The position numbers were made by a program, and so were the translations under genes. Source: Actinoallomurus sp963823735 (GTDB lineage: Bacteria > Actinomycetota > Actinomycetes > Streptosporangiales > Streptosporangiaceae). Taken from it: DNA of 64,000 nt. The notes beneath the pieces are model-generated. The model saw only the letters and a list, made by a program, of their open reading frames with translations, was not told the DNA's origin and ran no database searches. This document shows, piece after piece, positions 34,427 to 42,398 of the stretch. How positions within the stretch are numbered: position 1 is the first letter of the stretch; every line of letters begins with the position of its first letter. The stretch is taken from positions 496,001 to 560,000 of the forward strand of contig CAWGMO010000001.1 of the NCBI GenBank assembly GCA_963823735.1, in the 5' to 3' direction.

Positions 34427-35332
34427 GTGCCCCACGTACCACCGGTCGACTTCGACCTTCGCCTGGTGCGGTACTTCACGGTCGTGGCCGAGCACGGCAA
34501 CTTCCGGCGCGCAGCGGCCGAACTGCAGCTTGCGCAACCGTCGTTGAGTCGGCAGATCCAGAGCCTCGAGAAGCGGTTGGGCGTCCGCCTGCTCGACCGC
34601 ACCACCAGGGGCTGCCACCTCACCGCGGCCGGACAGGCGTTCCTGCCCCAGGCGGAAGCACTCCTGCGCTCCGCGGAACTGGCCGCGACGACGACCCGCG
34701 CCGCAGCGGCATCCGGCGCCGTCACCATCGGGTACGTGGGCGGACTCATCATCACCCCCGCAGTACGCGAGCTGCGCAGCCGCCATCCCCAGGCCGAGGT
34801 CACCACCCTGCACGTGGACTGGAGCGATGTCCACACGGCCCTGCTCGACCACCGCGTGGACGCGGTCATCGCCCGAGAGCCGTTCCCGGCCGACCGGCTG
34901 CGGGTGACGCCCCTGTACCAGGAGCCCCGGGTGCTCCTGATGCCGACGACGCACCGCCTCGCGGGCAGGGAGTCGGTCACCCTCGACGACTTCGCCGACG
35001 AACCCCTCATCCGCTACCCGGACCCCGCCTACGACGCCTTCTGGCGCCTCGACCCCCGACCGGACGGACGCCCGGCACCTGACGGCCCGCTGGTCGCGGC
35101 GCACGCGGACAAACTCGAATCCATCGCCGGCGGCCAGGCCATCGCGCTAGCACCGGCCGCCGACGGGAACAGCACGCCCAGGCACGATCTGACGACCGTT
35201 CCCGTCCAAGGAATCGAACCGTGCAACGTGGTGATCGCCACCCGCACCCGCGAGCGCAACCGCCTGGTGTCGGCCTTCCTCGAAACAGCCCGATCGCATC
35301 TCACCGGTCGCGACATACTCCGAAGGGTGTAG
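34427..35332 (+). CDS. LysR-family transcriptional regulator
   Basis: A 301-residue LTTR: winged helix DLRLVRYFTVVAEHGNFRRA, LAQPSLSRQIQSLEKRLG; then a periplasmic-binding-like effector domain with GAVTIGYVGGLIITP. GTG 34427 gives VPHVPPVDFDLRL. The 144-bp gap to the divergent SDR gene should contain the T-N11-A operator. The final two codons fall in the right arm of the 77-bp inverted repeat. Confidence 0.88.
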   Translation: MPHVPPVDFDLRLVRYFTVVAEHGNFRRAAAELQLAQPSLSRQIQSLEKRLGVRLLDRTTRGCHLTAAGQAFLPQAEALLRSAELAATTTRAAAASGAVTIGYVGGLIITPAVRELRSRHPQAEVTTLHVDWSDVHTALLDHRVDAVIAREPFPADRLRVTPLYQEPRVLLMPTTHRLAGRESVTLDDFADEPLIRYPDPAYDAFWRLDPRPDGRPAPDGPLVAAHADKLESIAGGQAIALAPAADGNSTPRHDLTTVPVQGIEPCNVVIATRTRERNRLVSAFLETARSHLTGRDILRRV

Positions 35333-35401
35333 CTCCTTTCAAGGGACGGCCCTACCTGCATGAACTGCGGCTTGGTGCGCGACGGGGAGATCGAACCGGG
35401 T
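35325..35401 (-). repeat. Right arm of the 77-bp inverted repeat
   Basis: Reverse complement of 33244-33320 with few mismatches. It overlaps the LysR stop and runs into a recombinase-like fragment. The plus-strand frame PTCMNCGLVRDGEIEPGS crosses this arm, suggesting that the arm was once coding. Confidence 0.85.
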
Positions 35402-35404
35402 TCC

Positions 35405-35625
35405 TAGGAGGGCATCGCCTCGATCAACGACCTCGGCATACCGACCACCGCCACCCGGGCAGCGGCCATCCGTCAGCACGTCCTGGAGATGCCCGCGCCC
35501 GTCGTCGCCGACGCCCTCGGTTACCACCAGGACACCACCGCAGGCTCGCCTCGCAGACCGGCGCTACCTGGAGCCGGTACGCGGCCGGCGACCACCTACG
35601 GTCACCATCTGGCTGGACACCACGA
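35405..35625 (+). pseudogene. Fragment of an actinobacterial integrase-associated protein
   Basis: IASINDLGIPTTATRAAAIR, HVLEMPAPVVADALGYHQDT and, after a shift, LASQTGATWSRYAAGDH. This is the familiar C-terminal pattern (PAPVVADALGYH, GxTWSRYA) of actinobacterial phage-integrase-like proteins. Frameshifted and without a start. Confidence 0.5.
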
Positions 35626-35699
35626 CGAACTGACGACAGTTGAATAGGCGAACTCACCAGTAGATACCGCTGAGCACGTCGAGACCGACACCGCGAACT

Positions 35700-36010
35700 G
35701 GAGCTCGCCGTCACATCGAACCGAGGCAGCCTCGAGCTCAACTGGCAGATCACCCAGCCCGGCTGGAACATCCGCCACGACACCCCCAAGACCAATGCCA
35801 GCGTCCACACCATCGCCCCAAGACACGGACACCGTCTCGATCCTGAGGGGCCCCCATCAGGCCCGCGAACGACTTGGCGACAGCGTCGACGGCTCCGAGT
35901 TCCTGTTCACCGACGAGACCGGTGACCCGCCGCTACACCTGGCCCATGTCACTGACCAGTTCCAGCACCCTGGCTGGCTCCATCCATACGCCCCGAGGCG
36001 ATACCGCCAG
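35700..36010 (+). pseudogene. Central fragment of a tyrosine recombinase
   Basis: GWNIRHDTPKTNASVHTIA resembles the strand region that precedes the integrase catalytic core (PKT..S.RTI). In a second frame HQARERLGDSVDGSEFLFTD, ETGDPPLHLAHVTDQF matches the segment before the HxxR box. Frames are interrupted. It ends about 270 bp left of att copy 2, the expected place for an integrase gene. Confidence 0.5.
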
Positions 36011-36276
36011 CACGAAGCAGTACCACCAACACGAAGCAGGGACTGGTCCACCGGGCGCGTGCGCTGCCCAACCCATACGTCACCTTGCATCGCCACCGGT
36101 AGCGCGCGCCGATCTGATCCAGTACCGAAATCCACATTCAAGGTGGCCGAAACATCAACCAAGACACGCCCAGCGCCCCAGAACCGCCCCACGAGCACGA
36201 AATGAGCGCGCAGAGATCAACAACAACCCGCCAAACGATCACAGTATGGAAAGAAACTGCAGGTCAGTGGGTAGAT

Positions 36277-36329
36277 GGAGTGGTAGGGCGCCTGGGACTC
36301 GAACCCAGAACCTATGGATTAAAAGTCCA
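36277..36329 (-). repeat. att copy 2: 3' part of tRNA-Lys
   Basis: 53 bp identical to the 3' part of the intact tRNA-Lys, extending six bases further into the anticodon stem than copy 1. About 100 bp left of it is recognisably homologous to the left flank of copy 1 (GATCAACAAC, GATCACAG, AAAGAAAC blocks in the same order). Confidence 0.82.
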
Positions 36330-36736
36330 TAGCCCCTATGTCATATCGGTGCGCTCAGTGTCAGCCTATGTCGATTCGTCCGCGACTCTGCTGGTTTCGA
36401 TGTCCGGCTATGCCAATGGATGACGGCCGGTACCGCGACGTTCGAGCAATCACCGAGCAAACACGACTCGGCTACGGGGCCAGCTCTAGCTGGATTTCAA
36501 CGCTATTCAGCTCGGGTCGTGGGTTTTGAGCAGCGAATCGACAGATCTCGATCTGCCGGCGCCTGTTTGGTCGGCGCCAAGGTGGTCGAGACCGCGGCCT
36601 GTCGCCACATCTCCGGCGGCGCCCCCGTCAGCTCGGCAGGCTGGGGCGCGTGGTACTTCGTCGGCTGCTGTCCCGGCCCTCTGCGCCGCAACTGACGGCG
36701 GTCTGCGGGCATGAGTGCCGGGACAGGCTCTGCTCG
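36330..36736. other. Gene-free stretch right of att copy 2
   Basis: About 400 bp with no supportable gene. The only structure noted is the pair of GAGCAA-type repeats at 36443-36462, at the same relative place as those right of att copy 1. Confidence 0.4.
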
Positions 36737-37006
36737 TTACAGCTGCGGGATCAGGGTCTCGGCGTGCTGAAGTGCCAGCACGCTGGCCTGGGCCGCGTCA
36801 CGAACCTTGGCGAGGCGCTCCATCCACTCGATCCGCTGTTCTGCGGACAAGGGCTCTTCCTCTAGCTGGATGCGGAGGAGGCGCGCCGCGTCGAAGTCCC
36901 CGAGCAGTTTCTCAGCGACCTGGACGGCGCGTTCGTAGATACCGGCGGCTACCTCGATCCGGGCAGGAAGCTCGCGCCGGAGAGTATCGGCGCAGGGAAT
37001 CTTTAT
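36737..37006 (-). pseudogene. Helical protein, C-terminal remnant
   Basis: An open minus-strand frame without a start gives LRRELPARIEVAAGIYERAV, LLGDFDAARLLRIQLEEE, EQRIEWMERLAKVRDAAQ and ends LIPQL. It is strongly helical and natural in composition. It looks like the tail of a larger regulatory or mobile-element protein; I do not recognise the family. Confidence 0.4.
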
Positions 37007-37038
37007 GTTTCAAATAAAACTAAGAAATTCACGCGCAG

Positions 37039-37464
37039 CTAGTTCTTGCGCCACGTCGTCGGATCATCTTTATCTGCGTTAAAACTGAGCCCAAGTCGCT
37101 CTTTTATAAACACCCAATTAACCTCTCGCAACCGTTCACCCGTTCTAGGATCACGCCCGATCTCGCTCCGTGCATCCTCAAGGTGAGCTACAAGCCAAGC
37201 GATCTGATCATTAATGTTCAGCGAAGCCGGCGGCCGCGCCCCAAGCACTCGACTCCAAACCGACATCTCGTATGTCTCTCCGCCGTGGACACCAACACCA
37301 ACGCCTCGCTGCCCTCGATCATTAAAGACCGAGATATCGACCACCCCGTCAGTAAAAAGGGACTTCGCGCTACCCATTGGCCCACCAGATGATCGCTCAA
37401 CCAACATGAACCCGCGAGCATCAAGGTACTGTTCAAAGTCACCCGGAAGGTCCGAACTTGTCAT
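37039..37464 (-). CDS. Probable immunity protein for the adjacent toxin tip
   Basis: A 141-residue cytosolic acidic protein starting at ATG 37464 after GAGGTGAG. It reads DFEQYLDARGFMLVERS, SVFNDRGQRGVGVGVHGG and INDQIAWLVAHLEDARSEIG. AT-rich compared with surroundings. I do not recognise a named family, but its position directly behind a Hint-toxin C-terminus with a two-base gap is the classic place of the cognate immunity gene. Confidence 0.6.
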   Translation of the reverse strand: MTSSDLPGDFEQYLDARGFMLVERSSGGPMGSAKSLFTDGVVDISVFNDRGQRGVGVGVHGGETYEMSVWSRVLGARPPASLNINDQIAWLVAHLEDARSEIGRDPRTGERLREVNWVFIKERLGLSFNADKDDPTTWRKN

Positions 37465-37466
37465 AC

Positions 37467-38003
37467 TCACCTCACACCTGGCACCAGGGAGTCTCCGCTA
37501 CCATTAAAAGTGTAGCCACGACTCAACAAATAGTTGATCTCCCGCTCGTACCACGAGCCCGCCCTCATCCCACTAATCGGAGTGGCGAGCAGGAATGTGT
37601 CACCACCAAGAATTCCTCGATCGAGAAACTTCTGATTCGCAGTCCACTGCTCTACAGGATTCATACGGTTCCAAATCGGGTCCGGAACGCTGAAGTACTT
37701 TGCGCCTGTCGCTCTCGCTAGATCCACATAATCTGGGTAGTGACCGAGTGAACGGATCCCGCAAGTGTTGTGTACCAACACCGGCGTGGCACCCGCTACA
37801 ACATAATAGGTGTGGAGGCTATCAATCGAGAGGTTGTAGACGTGTGAATCTTTGATGTAGGCACGAGTGGCACTAACTTGGACCCACGTACCACTCGAGG
37901 CGCGGAGCCACATGCCAGATTTGAGGCTGCCAGCAGTGATCCATTTATGTCGCCCGGCTGGTGCTGAACGCCGCACGTTGCGCACCGGGCTCACGACGCT
38001 CAC
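37467..38003 (-). CDS. Truncated polymorphic toxin: Hint end plus C-terminal toxin domain
   Basis: About 178 residues in frame, without the N-terminal delivery domains. SHVYNLSIDSLHTYYVVAGA and TPVLVHNTC are the last strands and cleavage site of a pretoxin Hint domain. The released tip is about 95 residues (SLGHYPDYVDLARATGAKYF through EREINYLLSRGYTFNGSGD), a small domain of unknown activity. The gene begins next to the tRNA-Lys with no good start, so it is a toxin cassette cut off from its carrier. The remaining tip could be expressed only by re-fusion. Confidence 0.6.
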   Translation of the reverse strand: MSVVSPVRNVRRSAPAGRHKWITAGSLKSGMWLRASSGTWVQVSATRAYIKDSHVYNLSIDSLHTYYVVAGATPVLVHNTCGIRSLGHYPDYVDLARATGAKYFSVPDPIWNRMNPVEQWTANQKFLDRGILGGDTFLLATPISGMRAGSWYEREINYLLSRGYTFNGSGDSLVPGVR

Positions 38004-38171
38004 GCCGGCCCACTACCCGACCGACCAGCAGAGTCGAATCAGCAGGCCCACGACGTCAGCCCTGGTGCCGCCCGTGAAACATGTTGCGGAACCGGCCCCA
38101 CCACGGCCTCACCGTGGCCCCACCACAAGATCAACGACTCCGCCGATGCAGCCGTATCCGCAGGTCAGGAG

Positions 38172-38247
38172 TGGTAGGGCGCCTGGGACTCGAACCCAGA
38201 ACCTATGGATTAAAAGTCCACAGCTCTGCCAATTGAGCTAACGCCCC
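38172..38247 (-). tRNA. tRNA-Lys(TTT)
   Basis: A complete cloverleaf on the minus strand. Anticodon loop CTTTTAA, T-loop GTTCGAGTC, acceptor GGGGCGT against GCGCCCT with G-U closing pairs, and an encoded CCA. Its 3' half is the source of the att copies at 36277 and 28726. Confidence 0.95.
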
Positions 38248-38360
38248 GCAGGCACGAGCGTACCGGAGGGGCCAGGGTCTCGTGATCCGGATTATGGCGA
38301 CCGCGCGGTCGGGGACGTCAGACTGTGGGGCGACCACCAGTTCGGCACCCCGGAGGGTAG

Positions 38361-38729
38361 ATGTCACACTCACCAAGTCTGTTCGCGGTGACCGTCGACT
38401 GTGAGGACCCTGCGGCCCTGGCGGGCTTCTATCAGGCTGTCACCGGGGGCGAGATCACGCACACCTCCGAGACCTATGTCGCGCTCAGCAATGCCGGCGG
38501 GGTGCGGATCGACTTCCAGCGGGTCCAGAATCCGGCTCCGGCGGCGTGGCCTGACCCGGACGCGCCGCGTCGTGTGCATCTCGACTTTCTCGTTGACGAT
38601 CTTGAAGAGGCGGAGCGTGAGGTCACGCGGCTTGGTGCGCGAGCGGCGGACGTGCAGCCTGGAGGGCGGCGGTTCCGGGTCTTCATCGATCCTGCCGGGC
38701 ATCCGTTCTGCCTGGCCGAAGACGCGTAA
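38361..38729 (+). CDS. VOC (glyoxalase/bleomycin-resistance fold) protein
   Basis: A 122-residue VOC domain with SLFAVTVDCEDPAALAGFYQ at the start, HLDFLVDDLEEAEREV in the middle and FRVFIDPAGHPFCLAED at the end. Small actinobacterial members of this type are of unknown function. It lies just outside the tRNA-Lys island. Confidence 0.9.
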   Translation: MSHSPSLFAVTVDCEDPAALAGFYQAVTGGEITHTSETYVALSNAGGVRIDFQRVQNPAPAAWPDPDAPRRVHLDFLVDDLEEAEREVTRLGARAADVQPGGRRFRVFIDPAGHPFCLAEDA

Positions 38730-38765
38730 CACGCGGGAAATCTCTGCCGTCTACCGTCGGGGGCC

Positions 38766-39254
38766 ATGGACGTGATCCGGGCCATGCGGCCTGAAGACGC
38801 TGGGCGTGTGCTCGCGATCTACCAAGCGGGGCTCGACGGTGGGCAGGCGAGTTTCGAGACCGTCGCGCCCTCCTGGGAGCGGTTCGACGCCGCCAAGCTG
38901 CGCGATCATCGGCTCGTCGCCGTCGACGACGGGGCTGTGATCGGCTGGGTCGCGGTGATCAGGGTCTCTGACCGGTGTGTTTACGACGGGGTCGTCGAGC
39001 ACTCCGTCTATGTCGATCCGGCGCGGCAGGGACAAGGCGTCGGGCTCGGGTTGCTGCGCGCTCTCATCGGGTCCACCGAGGCGGCGGGCATCTGGACGAT
39101 CCAGTCCGGGATCTTTCCCGAGAACACCGGTAGCCGGAAGATCCATGAACGCGCCGGCTTCCGGGTGGTCGGCACCAGGGAGAAGGTCGGGCGGCACCAC
39201 GGCCGGTGGCGGGACGTCGTGCTGCTCGAGCGCCGGAGCGCCGTGGTCGGCTGA
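38766..39254 (+). CDS. GNAT N-acetyltransferase, phosphinothricin-acetyltransferase-like
   Basis: A 162-residue GNAT: IRAMRPEDAGRVLAIYQAGL, ASFETVAPSWERFD, acetyl-CoA loop DPARQGQGVGLGLL and HERAGFRVVGTREKVGRHHG. These are PAT/YncA hallmarks, which acetylate the amino group of phosphinothricin, methionine sulfoximine or similar amino acids. It follows the VOC gene by 36 bp. Confidence 0.9.
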   Translation: MDVIRAMRPEDAGRVLAIYQAGLDGGQASFETVAPSWERFDAAKLRDHRLVAVDDGAVIGWVAVIRVSDRCVYDGVVEHSVYVDPARQGQGVGLGLLRALIGSTEAAGIWTIQSGIFPENTGSRKIHERAGFRVVGTREKVGRHHGRWRDVVLLERRSAVVG

Positions 39255-39257
39255 AGG

Positions 39258-39668
39258 TCACACCGCACGGCCCCGGCTTCGGTCGCGGTCCGGCGCGTGG
39301 GCCGTCAGGGCGTACACGACCAGTACGCACATGGCGATCACGATCACCGACCACACCGGGAACGCCCGCAGGAACGCGATGTGGGCGATCGCGATCAGTA
39401 CGGCCATGGCGATGCCCAGGGTTATCGCCCATTCCTTCGCGGCCAGGATGCCGACGCCGATCGCGATCTGCAGGAGGCCGAGGATCAGCAGGATCCAGCC
39501 CCACGCCGTGAAATTGAAGACCAAGATGTCCTGATCGGTCACCAAATAATAATCGTTGCGGAAAAGCGCCACCAAGCCGTCGATAACGTTGAATATTCCA
39601 ACAACGATCGCCACGATCCCGGCGAATGACAGCCAGCCGGTGGTCATCGGCATCCGTGATGTCGTCAT
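39258..39668 (-). CDS. Four-helix membrane protein
   Basis: A 136-residue integral membrane protein starting at ATG 39668 with four hydrophobic segments: GWLSFAGIVAIVVGIFNVI, TAWGWILLILGLLQIAIGVG, WAITLGIAMAVLIAIAHIAF and VWSVIVIAMCVLVVYAL. The pattern matches a widespread actinobacterial family of small vitamin-K-epoxide-like or DUF7144-type membrane proteins. Function unknown. It converges on the acetyltransferase. Confidence 0.82.
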   Translation of the reverse strand: MTTSRMPMTTGWLSFAGIVAIVVGIFNVIDGLVALFRNDYYLVTDQDILVFNFTAWGWILLILGLLQIAIGVGILAAKEWAITLGIAMAVLIAIAHIAFLRAFPVWSVIVIAMCVLVVYALTAHAPDRDRSRGRAV

Positions 39669-39791
39669 GCTCCGGACCTCCCCTCGCGGCCGCCCGGACC
39701 ACCGCCGATCCGGGCGCAGCACCGCAAAAGGAACATCCCCCGGCAACAAACGCCCCACTACACCAATGGCGTCATTTGCCGAAAAAATCGA

Positions 39792-40943
39792 TCAGCGATA
39801 CGCCGAAACCCCAGTGATCGCCTCGCCGAGGACCAACGTATGGATCTCCTGGGTGCCCTCATAGGTAAGCACCGACTCCAGGTTGGTCATGTGCCGGATG
39901 ACCGGATATTCCAGCGTCACGCCGTTCGCGCCCAGGATCGTACGGGCCTGGCGGGCGATGTCCAGCGCGGCGCGTACGTTCGCGAGTTTGCCGAACGACA
40001 CCTGCTGCGGCGTGACCTCGCCGGCCTCCTTCAGCCGCCCGATGTGCAGGGCGACGAGGCCGGCCTGGCCCAGCGCGACCTCCATCCAGGCGAGCTTCTC
40101 CTGGGTGAGCTGGAACCCGGCGATCGGCTTGCCGAACTGCTCGCGCGTCTTGGCGTATTCGACCGCCGACTCGTAGCAGGCGCGGCCGGCGCCGATCGCG
40201 CCCCAGAGGATGCCGTACCGGGCCTCGGACAGGCAGCCGAGCGGGCCCTTCAGGCCTCTGACCTCGGGCAGCATCGCGTCGCGCGGCAGGCGTACGTCGT
40301 CGAAGGTCAGCTCCGAGGTCACCGACGCGCGCAGCGACAGCTTCTTGTGGATGTCGCGGGTGGAGTAGCCACGGGTGCCGCGCGGCACCAGGAACCCGCG
40401 GATGCCGTCGTCCGTACGCGCCCACACGACCGCGACATCCGAGACCGACCCGCTGGTGATCCACATCTTGGAGCCGTTGAGGACCCAGTCGGAGCCTTCG
40501 CGCTTGGCGTTGGTGCGCATGTTCGCCGGGTCGGAGCCGTGGTCGGGCTCGGTGAGGCCGAAGCAGCCGATGGCCTGGCCGGCGGCCATCCGCGGCAGCC
40601 ACTCCTGCTTCTGCTCCTCCGAGCCGTACTTGTGGATCGCCGACATCGCGAGCGAGCCCTGTACGGAGACGAAGCTGCGCAGGCCCGAGTCGGAGGCTTC
40701 CAGCTCGCGGCAGACCACGCCGTACGCGACCGCGCCGGCGCCCGGGCAGCCGTACCCGGACAGGTGCATGCCGAGCATCCCCATCTCGCCCAGAGCGGGA
40801 GCGAGTTCGCGTGCGGGGAAAACTCCGGCTTCGAACCAGTCGGCGATGTGCGGCTCGATCTTGTCCGCGACGTACTTCCGCGTCGTGTCCCGTACGAGCC
40901 GCTCCTCGTCGGTCAGCTGATCGTCGATACGCAACAGATCCAT
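39792..40943 (-). CDS. Acyl-CoA dehydrogenase, glutaryl-CoA dehydrogenase type
   Basis: A 383-residue flavoprotein. QAIGCFGLTEPDHGSDPANM, WITSGSVSDVAVVWARTDDG, the Arg region SLRASVTSELTFDDV and the catalytic-base segment LTYEGTQEIHTLVLGEAIT are those of glutaryl-CoA dehydrogenases. It should oxidise and decarboxylate glutaryl-CoA to crotonyl-CoA in lysine/tryptophan breakdown. ATG 40943 gives MDLLRIDDQLTDEERLVR. Divergent from the methyltransferase gene. Confidence 0.9.
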   Translation of the reverse strand: MDLLRIDDQLTDEERLVRDTTRKYVADKIEPHIADWFEAGVFPARELAPALGEMGMLGMHLSGYGCPGAGAVAYGVVCRELEASDSGLRSFVSVQGSLAMSAIHKYGSEEQKQEWLPRMAAGQAIGCFGLTEPDHGSDPANMRTNAKREGSDWVLNGSKMWITSGSVSDVAVVWARTDDGIRGFLVPRGTRGYSTRDIHKKLSLRASVTSELTFDDVRLPRDAMLPEVRGLKGPLGCLSEARYGILWGAIGAGRACYESAVEYAKTREQFGKPIAGFQLTQEKLAWMEVALGQAGLVALHIGRLKEAGEVTPQQVSFGKLANVRAALDIARQARTILGANGVTLEYPVIRHMTNLESVLTYEGTQEIHTLVLGEAITGVSAYR

Positions 40944-40986
40944 CAAGGCCTCCCAGGGGGTTCGAAGCACAGCGTACGTTGGGCGC

Positions 40987-42045
40987 ATGGGCCCCAGTGA
41001 GCTGGTACGGCTGCTCATGGACAAGGGCGTGCTCACCGATCCTCTGGTGGCCGACGCCATGGCCACCGTCCCCAGGGAGAGGTTCGTTCCACCGCACCGG
41101 GCCGCCGAGGCGTACACCGACAAAGTGCTGGTCACCAAGTGGGACGACGCCGGGGTGGCGATCAGCTCGGCGAGCCAGCCGGCGATCGTCGCGATCATGC
41201 TGGAGCAGCTCGGGGTCGGGCAGGGGCACCGCGTGCTGGAGATCGGCGCGGGCACCGGGTACAACGCCGCGCTGCTCGGGCGGCTGGCGGAGCGCGTCGT
41301 CAGCATCGACATCGACGAGGACGTCGCCCGCGATGCCCGCGCGCGCCTGGGCGACGTCGGCAACGTCGAGGTCCGTACGGCCGACGGCTGGGCGGGCGCG
41401 CCCGACTCCGCCCCGTACGACCGGATCCAGCTGACGATCGGCGCGTCGGACATCTCCCCCGCCTGGCGCGACCAGCTCGCCGACGACGGCCTGCTCGTCA
41501 TGCCGCTGTGGCTCCGCGTCGGGGTGCAGCTCTCGGTGGCGTTCCGGCGCGACGGCACGGTGCTGCGCGGCGAGAGCGTGCGCGACTGCGGGTTCCAGCG
41601 GCTGCGCGGGCCTCATGGCGGTCCGGAGGGGTTCGTCCCGATCGGTGGCGGCGAGTTCGTCGTCCTGGACGACGCGTCGGACGCCGCTCCCCTGTGCGAG
41701 CTCCTGCGCAGTACGCCCGCGGAGGAGGTCCCGCCTGTGATCGACCCGGCGGTCTTCGCCCGGCTCGCGCTGGACGAACCGCGCGTCCTGGCCATCTCGG
41801 ACCTCTCGGGGCCACCCCGCCCAGGCCTGTACGACGCGGGCAGCGTCGTGGTCGTGAGCCACGACCGGATGTCGACGTACGGCACGGCGGTCGCGCGCGA
41901 CCGGTTCATGCGCGCGCTCCGTACGTCGCCGCCGCTGGACCGGTCACGCCTGCGCGTCACCGCGACGTTCGGCGCTCCGCCGCAGCCCACGTGCGGCTGG
42001 CGGTTCGTACGCCCGTCGTGCGTCGTCGATGTCACCGAAGGGTGA
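40987..42045 (+). CDS. Protein-L-isoaspartate O-methyltransferase-like protein
   Basis: A 352-residue methyltransferase. The N-terminal 210 residues are a PCMT fold: DAMATVPRERFVPP, the SAM-binding motif VLEIGAGTGYNAALLG and IQLTIGASDISPAW. A C-terminal extension of 140 residues, found in actinobacterial long PCMTs, follows. Canonical enzymes repair isoaspartate; long forms are also RiPP-modifying, but no precursor gene is visible nearby. Confidence 0.85.
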   Translation: MGPSELVRLLMDKGVLTDPLVADAMATVPRERFVPPHRAAEAYTDKVLVTKWDDAGVAISSASQPAIVAIMLEQLGVGQGHRVLEIGAGTGYNAALLGRLAERVVSIDIDEDVARDARARLGDVGNVEVRTADGWAGAPDSAPYDRIQLTIGASDISPAWRDQLADDGLLVMPLWLRVGVQLSVAFRRDGTVLRGESVRDCGFQRLRGPHGGPEGFVPIGGGEFVVLDDASDAAPLCELLRSTPAEEVPPVIDPAVFARLALDEPRVLAISDLSGPPRPGLYDAGSVVVVSHDRMSTYGTAVARDRFMRALRTSPPLDRSRLRVTATFGAPPQPTCGWRFVRPSCVVDVTEG

Positions 42046-42118
42046 TCAGGGGCCTCTCAGGGGTGTCTCAGGGCAAGCCCCCATGGCGACGGCGGCCCGC
42101 ACACGGCACGATCGAGGT

Positions 42119-42394
42119 ATGAACGAGATGAACGACACCCCGGAAACCGGCGAACCCCGCCGTCTCACCCGCACCCGCTCCGGCCGGATGATCACCGGAG
42201 TCTGCTCCGGCGCCGCTGCCTACTTCGGCGTCGACCCGACGATCGTACGGATCGTGGCCGCCGTCCTCACCCTCCTGACCAGTGGCGCGGGCATCCTGCT
42301 GTACGCCGCCGCGGTGCTGATCATCCCGGAGGAGGGGAAGGAGACGTCGATCGCCCAGGACCTCATCAACAAGCAGACCGGCGGCGCGCGGTAG
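42119..42394 (+). CDS. PspC-domain small membrane protein
   Basis: A 91-residue protein: RRLTRTRSGRMITGVCSGAA, YFGVDPTIVRIVAAVLTLLT and a second membrane helix with LLYAAAVLIIPEE. One PspC domain, as in phage-shock envelope-stress proteins. ATG 42119 is preferred over an upstream in-frame ATG because the PspC family starts here. It ends five bases before the convergent MFS gene. Confidence 0.87.
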   Translation: MNEMNDTPETGEPRRLTRTRSGRMITGVCSGAAAYFGVDPTIVRIVAAVLTLLTSGAGILLYAAAVLIIPEEGKETSIAQDLINKQTGGAR

Positions 42395-42398
42395 ACGC

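Noticed and set aside
36202..36423. Second frame with VVGRLGLEPRTYGLK
   Set aside because: Again read from a tRNA-Lys fragment (att copy 2), not a gene.
40987..42045. RiPP (FxLD-type) cluster around the long PCMT
   Set aside because: No precursor peptide, dehydratase or cyclase is present nearby, so a RiPP role is unsupported here.
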